NCBI GenBank assembly: GCA_902565895.1 | Contig: CACFGV010000011.1 | Location: 1-54,463, forward strand | Length of the DNA: 54,463 bases | Reading direction: 5' to 3' | Origin: K189A clade bacterium | Lineage (GTDB): Bacteria > Pseudomonadota > Gammaproteobacteria > Pseudomonadales > Azotimanducaceae | Notes under the pieces: generated by a model | The model's database searches: none | What the model saw: the letters and a program-made list of their open reading frames with translations, nothing else | What the model was told of the DNA's origin: nothing | In this document: positions 39,159 to 46,941 of the stretch, one piece after another | How positions within the stretch are numbered: position 1 is the stretch's first letter | How the letters are laid out: every line of letters starts with the position of its first letter | Position numbers and translations under genes: made by a program

Positions 39159-42100
39159 GTGAAAAAGTCATTTGTGCTGTGCCTCAGCGCACTGCTCGTA
39201 GGCCTGCCCGGCACTACTTTGTTTGCTGCGGAAGAAGATCCGGCAATTGAAGAAGTTGTCGTCACAGGATCGTATTTAAAGCGCAACGCCGCTGATTCAC
39301 CGTCACCGCTGTCTATAGTGTCTTCTGCGGATATTGAAGACATTGGTGCAGCAGATGCAGCGGAGGTCATAGCGTCAATGCCGTGGAACTCCGGTTCACA
39401 AACGCGTGCTGCAACCTTCCAAGGGGAGGGTGCGGATGGTCGTATGAGCATGAATCTGCGTAACCTAGGTAATGGCGCTACCTTGCCGCTAGTGAATGGC
39501 CGCCGTCAGGTGCCCTCTTGGTACAACGGTCGTGGTAACGCGTCTACTAACATTAACGCGTTGGTGCCAACAATCGCTATCGAACGTATCGAAGTGGTCA
39601 AGGACGGTGCCTCTGCTTTGTATGGCTCTGACGCCGTTGCAGGTGTTGTGAACTTCATCACTAAACGCGATTTCGAAGGTTTTGATATGACATATCAATA
39701 CACTTCCGATCAAAATACGGGTGAGGGTGCTACGGGCACCCTTAGCATGCTTTTGGGCGTTCAAGGTGATCGGGGCGGTATTATCGCATCTGCATCAACC
39801 ATGGATCGTGGCGAAATTAACGTAGCGGATGACTACGAACGATTTGGCGGCAGCACGCTCTCCTCTACCGGTCAGCCTGGTCGCTTGTTGCCTGTGGCTG
39901 GTCAAACTATCACTTGGGCGGCGCATGGACTGCACCCTGGACAACAGGTCGGCGCCAATGAGGAAACATCATTGAACAACCTGCCTCGTGCAGCCGATGG
40001 CTCAAGTTACGGTCAGGCGGATGTAAACTGTGAGGACGCCGCTGCATTAACCCGTGGAATGGGCGGCGCGTTAGCGAACTTTGCTAACCGTTGTGTATAT
40101 GACTACGGTTCGTTCTTCTCGATTCAAGCTGCTGAGAAACTGCAGAACATGTTCGTTGCTGGTCATTACGATTTGACGGATAACCTGACTGCAAACTTTG
40201 AGTTCGCTTCAAACAGCTCAGAATTCAATCGTTTGAATTCACTTAACCCGAACGCTCCAGCGTTGACCATTCCGACTGGCTCAAGTTACATAGACGCGAA
40301 TGGCGATATCCAATTTGCACCCAACCCTGGCAGTGTTGAAGACGCATTCCGTCGCGGAATCGAGCCAATCAACTACGCCAACTTAACCCGCTTACAAGGT
40401 TACACATCTGAGCAAACCGGTACGGCGATTCGCCCAATGAAGACCTTCACCGATGTGAATCGTAGCGATCAGCGTCTGGTTTTCGGCATTGAGTGGGATG
40501 TTGAGTTCGCAGGGAACCCTTGGGTTGTTACTGCTAACGTCACTGCCAGTGATCACAGTTCACAGGTTGCTCAGGTGCAAGATACTTTGTCTACTCATAT
40601 GGAATTAGCCTTGAATGGATGGGGTGGCCCTAACTGTGACTTGATTAACGGAGTGCCGGGAGACGGTAATACCGCTTATGCAGCATCTGGCGGAGACTTC
40701 GGTGCCGGCTCTTGCTACTTTTTTAACCCCTTCGGTAACAGCGCTTGGGAGCGAGACGGCACACAGGGTTATTCGAACGGCGAACTGACTAACCCGCCGG
40801 AGTTGTATGAATGGCTAATCGGCCGTGCAAGTTCCGACAGTGACTTTGGTCAACGGGTGTTCGACATTGTGGCAGCGGGTGATTTATTCGACACTGCCTC
40901 AGGCCCAATCGGTCTGGCTGTAGGCGTACAGCGTCGTATTGATACTGGACAGGTGGTACTTGATTCCTCTTTGACGTCCGACAATCTTGACTTCGTATTT
41001 GGTGCAGACGACTGGAAAGGCACGCTCACCACAACTGCGGCATTTGCTGAGCTGGCCATTCCTGTTGGTGACCTGATCGAAGTTAATGTCGCGGGTCGGT
41101 ATGAAGAGTTCGATGAGATTGGTGAAGATTCAGTAGATCCCAAGATCTCTGTTATTTTTAGACCTACTGATTCACTGACATTACGCGCATCGGCGGGCAG
41201 CTCGTTCCGTGTACCATCATTGCAGCAGTCTTTTGGTGCGCTCACTACGGTAGCAAACCAAGCTGACTTAGTTGGTGGTACAACCTTTAAGCCTTCGATT
41301 ACTAAGGGTAATCCGAGCCTTAAACCGGAATCTGCTGACAACATGAACTTCGGGCTTTCTTGGATTCCACAGGACGGTATTTTAGAAGGACTGTCTGTTG
41401 ACGTTGACTACTATTCCTACGAGTACAGCGACATCATCACTCGTGAAAATAGTGCGGCGTTGTTAGCGGCTGATAACGCCGTAATACAGGCTTACGCTGA
41501 CGCGAATGACGTCACCCTGGCTGTAGCTGCGACTGATTCAGCTCGGAATTTTGATCAGGTGATTCGTAACTCCTCTGGTATTTTGCTGCGATTGTTGCCG
41601 AACTTCTCCAACGCAGATTCAGCTGAGGTAAGCGGTGTTGATTTGACTTCCTCGTACAGTTTTGACAACGGGTGGGGTAATTGGCGAGTGGGTCTACAAG
41701 CGGCGTGGATCGGAACTTATGACGTAAAGGTGGGCGCTACTACCTATGACGCAGTTGGTTCTTATAACTTCACTACGCCTGTAGCTCGTCCTTTGCCTGA
41801 ATGGAAAATCAATGGCACGTTGTCATGGAGCATGGATGAGCACCGTGTATTTGTGTTGGCACGCTATATTGATGAAGTGGACGAAGACATTCCTGCAGGC
41901 ACCGCCGGCTTCTTTAAAGCAGTGACTGCAATCGCGGGTAACACGGACACTGCTAACGATATGGCCGACGGTAAGATCGACAGCATGTTGACGGTAGACG
42001 TTCAATATAACTACAACTTTGGCGAACTTGCGTTCCTGAGTGACTCTAATGTTACGGTAGGTATACAAAACATCCTTGATGAAAAGCCGCCGATTGTGTC

Positions 42101-42179
42101 TTACGTCACCGCGTACGATCCAACACTGCATGATGGACGTGGCAGACTCTTCTTCTTGAGGGTTGGTGCCTCGCTGTAA
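39159..42179 (+). CDS. TonB-dependent outer-membrane receptor
   Basis: 1006 residues, GTG start preceded by AAAAGGGGAAATAA. Signal peptide to about residue 23 (AAEEDPAIEE begins the mature form), TonB box EEVVVTGSYL, plug domain through SPLSIVSSADIEDIGAADAAEVIASMPWNSGS, NLRNLGNGATLPLVNGRRQ and IERIEVVKDGASALYGSDAVAGVVNFITKR. The rest is a 22-strand-type barrel with large loops, ending RGRLFFLRVGASL. The plug is of the general oligosaccharide/peptide/siderophore type and no substrate can be inferred. Followed by a good terminator; a small periplasmic gene and a penicillin-acylase gene are next. Confidence 0.95.
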   Translation: MKKSFVLCLSALLVGLPGTTLFAAEEDPAIEEVVVTGSYLKRNAADSPSPLSIVSSADIEDIGAADAAEVIASMPWNSGSQTRAATFQGEGADGRMSMNLRNLGNGATLPLVNGRRQVPSWYNGRGNASTNINALVPTIAIERIEVVKDGASALYGSDAVAGVVNFITKRDFEGFDMTYQYTSDQNTGEGATGTLSMLLGVQGDRGGIIASASTMDRGEINVADDYERFGGSTLSSTGQPGRLLPVAGQTITWAAHGLHPGQQVGANEETSLNNLPRAADGSSYGQADVNCEDAAALTRGMGGALANFANRCVYDYGSFFSIQAAEKLQNMFVAGHYDLTDNLTANFEFASNSSEFNRLNSLNPNAPALTIPTGSSYIDANGDIQFAPNPGSVEDAFRRGIEPINYANLTRLQGYTSEQTGTAIRPMKTFTDVNRSDQRLVFGIEWDVEFAGNPWVVTANVTASDHSSQVAQVQDTLSTHMELALNGWGGPNCDLINGVPGDGNTAYAASGGDFGAGSCYFFNPFGNSAWERDGTQGYSNGELTNPPELYEWLIGRASSDSDFGQRVFDIVAAGDLFDTASGPIGLAVGVQRRIDTGQVVLDSSLTSDNLDFVFGADDWKGTLTTTAAFAELAIPVGDLIEVNVAGRYEEFDEIGEDSVDPKISVIFRPTDSLTLRASAGSSFRVPSLQQSFGALTTVANQADLVGGTTFKPSITKGNPSLKPESADNMNFGLSWIPQDGILEGLSVDVDYYSYEYSDIITRENSAALLAADNAVIQAYADANDVTLAVAATDSARNFDQVIRNSSGILLRLLPNFSNADSAEVSGVDLTSSYSFDNGWGNWRVGLQAAWIGTYDVKVGATTYDAVGSYNFTTPVARPLPEWKINGTLSWSMDEHRVFVLARYIDEVDEDIPAGTAGFFKAVTAIAGNTDTANDMADGKIDSMLTVDVQYNYNFGELAFLSDSNVTVGIQNILDEKPPIVSYVTAYDPTLHDGRGRLFFLRVGASL

Positions 42180-42193
42180 ATGCGAACTCGCAG

Positions 42194-42224
42194 AAAAACC
42201 CCTCTTCACAGAGGGGTTTTTTTT
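42194..42224 (+). terminator. Intrinsic terminator of the receptor gene
   Basis: AAAAACCCCTC, loop TTCACA, GAGGGGTTTTT plus additional T (to 42224), 14 bp after the receptor stop. An A tract on the other side means it could also work in the opposite direction. Confidence 0.9.
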
Positions 42225-42242
42225 GCCCTAGGTATTATCAAA

Positions 42243-42260
42243 TTAACTGCAGACAGTTAA
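42243..42260. promoter_or_regulatory. Operator-like perfect inverted repeat
   Basis: TTAACTG (42243-42249), spacer CAGA, CAGTTAA (42254-42260). It lies between the receptor terminator and the next gene (start 42412), and no T run follows it, so a protein binding site is more likely than a terminator. No regulator gene is nearby. Confidence 0.4.
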
Positions 42261-42411
42261 AGTTCACGCTGGAGGGCGGGAATCAGCGATTGCTTGCTAC
42301 TGATTTGGCTTGGAACCGTGCGGATGGGCATCTCATAGCAGGCATCGTCTATGGAGCGAATGAGAAGGCTGATAGCACCGGAACAATAATCTAAATACTT
42401 AGGAGGGCCCT

Positions 42412-42924
42412 ATGAAGCCTTTTTCGTACTTCATTCTCGTGAGCGCCTTGGCTACAAACAGCATCGCTTGGGCAGAACAAACCTCCGAATGTTCGCAGAT
42501 TGAGGATAAGAACGAGCGCTTGCTGTGCTTCGATCTGGAATTCCCAGATACGACCCAACCGAAAAAGCCTCGCGAGGCAAAGGCCTCTGAGCCCATTAGC
42601 AACGAGTCAGAAGCTGTAACAGCAGCAACAAGCAATCTAGTAGAGCCTCAAGCACCCTCCGAGAATAAAAGCAGATTTTCGTTTTCGGGATTGCTGGATT
42701 GGAAAGAACCATTGAACTTTGAAACTGAGATAGCGGCAATTCGCTCGGGCGGCAAACAGCGTATGGTCTTTCGCTTGGATAATGGGCAAATCTGGATGCA
42801 AACCTCACCCAGAGAACTGCCATTCTCCGTGGGCAATAAAGTGGCGATAAAAAGTGGCAAGATGGGTGGATTCATAATGAGGTCTGAATCTGGCACTAGC
42901 ACCCGAGTAAGACGTATCGAATAG
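42412..42924 (+). CDS. Periplasmic hypothetical protein with N-terminal C-x(n)-ER-x-x-C-F/Y-D motif
   Basis: 170 residues, strong AGGAGGG ribosome site. Signal peptide to about residue 22 (LATNSIAWA). The mature N-terminus ECSQIEDKNERLLCFDLEFP is the small conserved motif (cysteine pair, ER-L-x-C-x-D) seen in many short proteobacterial exported proteins. A charged, disordered linker rich in Ser/Glu/Pro follows, then a C-terminal beta-rich domain (MVFRLDNGQIWMQTSPRELPFSVGNKVAIKSGKMGGFIMRS) that looks like an OB- or SH3-like fold. Function unknown. Convergent with the acylase gene, 281 bp away. Confidence 0.72.
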   Translation: MKPFSYFILVSALATNSIAWAEQTSECSQIEDKNERLLCFDLEFPDTTQPKKPREAKASEPISNESEAVTAATSNLVEPQAPSENKSRFSFSGLLDWKEPLNFETEIAAIRSGGKQRMVFRLDNGQIWMQTSPRELPFSVGNKVAIKSGKMGGFIMRSESGTSTRVRRIE

Positions 42925-43205
42925 CCCCCGCCTGTGCATCGGCGACCCAACGGCGATCACCCAACAAGATCCACGATACTTCTGATTAAACACGAGTGTC
43001 TGAGCAAGGATTACTACGCCACCTCATCAGCGGCGTCAGCGCCACAAAGATCACGAAAGCTAACGCAAGAGGACGCGCTCTCTCTCCTTAGGAGCCAGTT
43101 TCACACGTCGCTATACAGAGCTTTTTGTGTAATCAAACTCTCCAATCGAAGAGGGCATTTTATTGGTTTAGCCGAAAGTCGCTGACATCTGCGTCAACAA
43201 TCGGT

Positions 43206-45554
43206 TTATCGAGTCGTTAGCAGGCTGATTGTAAAGGCGGCATTAGCTATAACTTCGTCCCGAGAAAACAGCATCGGCAGATCCTCATCATTCGCCCAAT
43301 TTTCCAACAGATTGTCGTAGAACTTTGATCGGGGATCGCCAGATTGTCCTGGCGCATTAGTCATCCTCGCAGCATCCCAATTGCCCACGTCAACAACCAT
43401 GCGGAACGACGCGCCACTGCGCACGACAAAGTCTTTTGCTCTAAAACCGGTATTGTTGGTGGTATTGCTGCTACCGCCGCGTCCGTATTCGCGCATGCTA
43501 AACGCCTTTGCGGTGTCGGGCGTCATCATGTCTAAAAGCGGATGTTCAAATTGGGTTCGGTGCAGGTCACCCCAGCGCCAATTTTGTGGATCAGTGCCCA
43601 GCAATTGCTGGGTGGCCAACCAGGCCTTTGCCAAGGTTGTATAGGCGTGTTCTTTGCCTTCCTTGCTTTGCAATAACTTCAAGGCGGTAAGCGTGTCTAA
43701 GTTCGGTGAATTGCTGCTGTTGGCTTCTTCATGCAGCATTGTCATGAGTGCAGGCTCGAGATGTCGGTGATACCAGACGTTCCATAACGCTGCGGCCGCC
43801 GAATCTCGCCCTAGGTTGTGGTCCCAGTCTGCCATCATGGTGCCGCCCTCAGCAGGTACCCGAGTCGCTAATTTAGGGAGTCGGCTTATAACTTCTCGCG
43901 CGAATACAGATTGGTAGTCACGTTGTAGTTTGGTGGAGTCCTCCACACTGTGCTTGTCTTGGTTCTGTAGGACTTCCCAAAGCCGTTTGTAACGCCAGGG
44001 CGCAGACCACTCGAAGCCCACTCTATATTTATTGATCGGATAATCTTCAGGCAGGCTCATAGCGTTGGCGGTACCACTAAATCCGCGTTCGGGATTGTAT
44101 TCTTCCGGCAGCACATCCATGTCGAAGTAGCCGTCCCATTCATAGCGCCCATCGCCTGGTACGGGTAACAGGCCATCCCAGTTATCCCGCTTTGGAAAAC
44201 GTCCCGCTGGTTTGTAACCTATGTTGCCATCGATGTCGGCATATACTTGGTTTTCTGACGGTGCCCCCCAGCGATTTAGTGCACCCACAAAGGTTCGGAA
44301 ATTTTGTGCGCGCATGTATTCGATGCTGCCAAAGTAGGGAGCCATACCGGGTTCTAACCAGGCGGCTCGTACAGCGAATACGTGCGTTTTGGTTTCGGCC
44401 ACCACAGGGCCGTGGCGGGTAAACCGTAGTTGCGCTTTTTGGGACGCTTCGCCGTTTATCGCTATTGTTTCCTCAATGACCTGCAAGGGTTCTTGCCGGC
44501 CCGCGTAAAGGTAGCCATTACCTTTGCGTTCATAAACGTATAGATCTTCTTGGTCGATCGGGAAAATCGTTAGGCCAAAAGCGATGCGTTCGTTGTGGCC
44601 GATTGAAATGCCCGGCAAGGCGGGTTCGCCTGCACCAATAACGTTGATGCCTGGCGCGTTCAGATGCGCGATGTAACGCAAAGAAGGCACTGCATGACCC
44701 CGGTGCGGATCATCGGCTAATATCGGTCGGCCAGTCGAAGTTCTGTCGCCACTCACTACCCAGTTGTTGCTGCCAACATCGCCGCGATAGTTGTGTTGGG
44801 CGGTGGCTGCTATCAAGTCGTTCTGATTGTTAACGCCATTCATCGCAGCGCTAAAGTCTACTGGGCTTTTCGCGAGAAAGTAGGCATCCAGAACGTTGCT
44901 TGGAATAACACAGGGGTCTAATCCATCCGGCAGTTCTGTAGTCCATACAGGCTCAAGTACTTTCCATTGCGCTGCGAGCTTTAACTCATCTTTGCAGGCT
45001 AATCGCGCCCGCCAAACTTCGGTTGCTACGTTGCGCCATAAACCGTTGCTGCGAATTCGCACAACATCTTCGGCGCGCCATTTTTCCGGAGCATAACCGA
45101 GCATGCGGAATTCTGGTGGCAGCAAGTGGGTGTGTGTTTTGGTTAATTCGACAAAGGCGTTGATGCCTGCGGTAAAGGCTTCAGTAATTCTCTTGGCGTC
45201 ATTGCCATAGGCAAGCCATTCGCTGTACATATCACCTCGGTACAGAAATAGCCGAGCGGCTTTGTCTTGATCTACGTAGGCCGGCCCAAGTACCTCTGAC
45301 AGTGTTCCGAGACCACGGCGACGCCAAGTATCGATCTGCCAGAGCCGGTCTCTTGCGGCGTTAAAGCCTTGAACGAAGAACACGTCGTAGTGGTCGTTGG
45401 CATAAATATGTGGCACGCCCCACTTGTCGACGATGATTTCTGCCGGCTTGCTTAGCCCCTCAACCTGGTAGCTCGCATCCTGATCTATTGTTGGTGTGGC
45501 TGGATAAACCAGGGTGCTAATTGTCAGTGTTGTGATGAACAAGAGTGCTCGCAT
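43206..45554 (-). CDS. Penicillin-acylase-family (Ntn-hydrolase) amidase, exported
   Basis: 782 residues; signal peptide in the first 20 (MRALLFITTLTISTLVYPA). The Ntn signature is clear: heterodimer precursor with autoprocessing at GDVG|SNNWVVSG, catalytic serine about residue 262. IIVDKWGVPHIYANDHYDVFFVQGFNAARDRLWQID is the alpha-chain start typical of the family; ADDPHRGHAVPSLRYIAHL and SIGHNERIAFGLTIFPIDQEDLYVYE are in the beta chain. Family members cleave beta-lactam side chains, N-acyl homoserine lactones, or aculeacin-like lipopeptides. AHL acylase activity is possible but undetermined. The 281-bp gap before it contains no recognisable signal. Confidence 0.93.
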   Translation of the reverse strand: MRALLFITTLTISTLVYPATPTIDQDASYQVEGLSKPAEIIVDKWGVPHIYANDHYDVFFVQGFNAARDRLWQIDTWRRRGLGTLSEVLGPAYVDQDKAARLFLYRGDMYSEWLAYGNDAKRITEAFTAGINAFVELTKTHTHLLPPEFRMLGYAPEKWRAEDVVRIRSNGLWRNVATEVWRARLACKDELKLAAQWKVLEPVWTTELPDGLDPCVIPSNVLDAYFLAKSPVDFSAAMNGVNNQNDLIAATAQHNYRGDVGSNNWVVSGDRTSTGRPILADDPHRGHAVPSLRYIAHLNAPGINVIGAGEPALPGISIGHNERIAFGLTIFPIDQEDLYVYERKGNGYLYAGRQEPLQVIEETIAINGEASQKAQLRFTRHGPVVAETKTHVFAVRAAWLEPGMAPYFGSIEYMRAQNFRTFVGALNRWGAPSENQVYADIDGNIGYKPAGRFPKRDNWDGLLPVPGDGRYEWDGYFDMDVLPEEYNPERGFSGTANAMSLPEDYPINKYRVGFEWSAPWRYKRLWEVLQNQDKHSVEDSTKLQRDYQSVFAREVISRLPKLATRVPAEGGTMMADWDHNLGRDSAAAALWNVWYHRHLEPALMTMLHEEANSSNSPNLDTLTALKLLQSKEGKEHAYTTLAKAWLATQQLLGTDPQNWRWGDLHRTQFEHPLLDMMTPDTAKAFSMREYGRGGSSNTTNNTGFRAKDFVVRSGASFRMVVDVGNWDAARMTNAPGQSGDPRSKFYDNLLENWANDEDLPMLFSRDEVIANAAFTISLLTTR

Positions 45555-45610
45555 GGCTTTGTCCCTGGTCGTTAATTGAACTGAGGTTTTGGTTCCTAAA
45601 TTTTATGCAA

Positions 45611-45637
45611 AAAAAACCCCGCAGAGCGGGGTTTTTT
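45611..45637. terminator. Bidirectional intrinsic terminator after nrdB
   Basis: AAAAAACCCCGC, loop AGA, GCGGGGTTTTTT. It lies between the nrdB stop (45657) and the acylase start (45554), so on the minus strand it terminates nrdAB. Symmetry (A6 and T6) lets it act on both strands. Confidence 0.9.
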
Positions 45638-45656
45638 GGCTTGGGTCAGTAAGACA

Positions 45657-46922
45657 TTAGTCCCAAGTCAAAGCGCCGCCGGTTTGATAATCGGTAACGC
45701 GGGTTTCAAAGAAGTTCTTTTCTTTTTTCAGGTCCATAATTTCAGACATCCAAGGAAACGGATTCTTGGTACCCGGAAATTGTTCAGCCAGGCCAATCTG
45801 TGCCAGACGACGATTAGCGATGAACTGCAAATATTCTTCCATCATATTGGCGTTCATACCCAACACGCCCCGTGGCATGGTATCGCGTGCGTAGGCGACT
45901 TCTAATTCAGTGCCTTCAAGAATCATCGCACGGGCCCACTCCTGCATGTCTGATTGCCAAAGTTGCGGGTTCTCTAGTTTGATTTGGTTGATGACATCTA
46001 TACCGAAATTCACGTGCATGGACTCGTCACGCAGAATGTACTGGAACTGCTCCGAGGTGCCGGTCATCTTATTGCGTCGACCCATCGACAAGATCTGGGT
46101 GAAGCCGCAATAAAAGAAGATACCTTCTAGAACACAATAGTAGGCGATCAGATTCTTCAGCAGTGCTTTGTCGGTTTCTAAAGTTCCGGTATTGAAGGTC
46201 GGGTCATTGATTTCTTGGGTGTACTTCAGCGCCCAAGAGGCCTTTTTCGCCACGGTGGGGATCTCGTGATACATGTTGAAGATCTCGCCTTCGTCCATAC
46301 CTAACGATTCGATGCAGTATTGATAAGCGTGGGTGTGAATCGCTTCTTCAAAGGCTTGGCGCAGCAGGTACTGTCGGCATTCAGGGTTGGTGATCAGGCG
46401 ATAAATTGCCAGCACCAGATTATTAGCAACCAGCGAGTCTGCGGTTGAGAAGAAGCCAAGGCTACGCTTTACGATGGTGCGCTCATCGTCACTCAGGCCA
46501 TCTTCAGATTTCCATAACGCGATGTCCGCCGTCATATTTACTTCTTGAGGCATCCAGTGGTTAGCGCAACCGTCGAGGTATTTCTGCCAGGCCCAGTCGT
46601 ACTTGAATGGCACCAACTGGTTGAGATCTGCACGACAGTTGATCATGGCTTTCTGGTCAACGGTAACGCGCTCGCGGTTTTCGCTGCTTTCGAATACCTC
46701 GTCCAGTGTCGCCTCGGTTGCGGGTGCAGCAGTGTCTAAAGCGGGCGCAGCTGCTGCAGCCGGAGCGGGCTCAGGGCTGACGGGAGCAGGGGCAGCCTCA
46801 ACGATTGGCGCTACAGGCGCAGCTGGTGCTGGTTGTTCTGCTGTTTTAAGTTGCTGCAATGCCGCCTCGTTTACTACGGCTGTTTCTTCGGTGTTGTTGT
46901 CGTAATCATCCCAACTCAGCAT
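45657..46922 (-). CDS. nrdB: Ribonucleoside-diphosphate reductase class Ia, beta subunit
   Basis: 421 residues with RBS TAGGAG. After the first 80 or so residues, a complete radical-generating subunit: iron ligands Asp162, Glu193, His196, Glu266, Glu300 and His303 and the tyrosyl-radical residue Tyr200 in [12 protein letters not shown], matching E. coli D84, E115, H118, Y122, E204, E238 and H241. The extra N-terminal 70-80 residues are Ala/Pro-rich ([20 protein letters not shown]) and should be a disordered linker, not an ATP-cone. It supplies the radical to NrdA for dNTP synthesis. Starts 19 bp after nrdA. Confidence 0.96.
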   Translation of the reverse strand: MLSWDDYDNNTEETAVVNEAALQQLKTAEQPAPAAPVAPIVEAAPAPVSPEPAPAAAAAPALDTAAPATEATLDEVFESSENRERVTVDQKAMINCRADLNQLVPFKYDWAWQKYLDGCANHWMPQEVNMTADIALWKSEDGLSDDERTIVKRSLGFFSTADSLVANNLVLAIYRLITNPECRQYLLRQAFEEAIHTHAYQYCIESLGMDEGEIFNMYHEIPTVAKKASWALKYTQEINDPTFNTGTLETDKALLKNLIAYYCVLEGIFFYCGFTQILSMGRRNKMTGTSEQFQYILRDESMHVNFGIDVINQIKLENPQLWQSDMQEWARAMILEGTELEVAYARDTMPRGVLGMNANMMEEYLQFIANRRLAQIGLAEQFPGTKNPFPWMSEIMDLKKEKNFFETRVTDYQTGGALTWD

Positions 46923-46941
46923 GATTTAACTCCTAAAGCTA

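Noticed and set aside
39038-39451. 137-codon minus-strand ORF across the receptor gene start
   Set aside because: Antisense to a clear signal peptide/TonB box; no domain, low-complexity Ser/Ala content.
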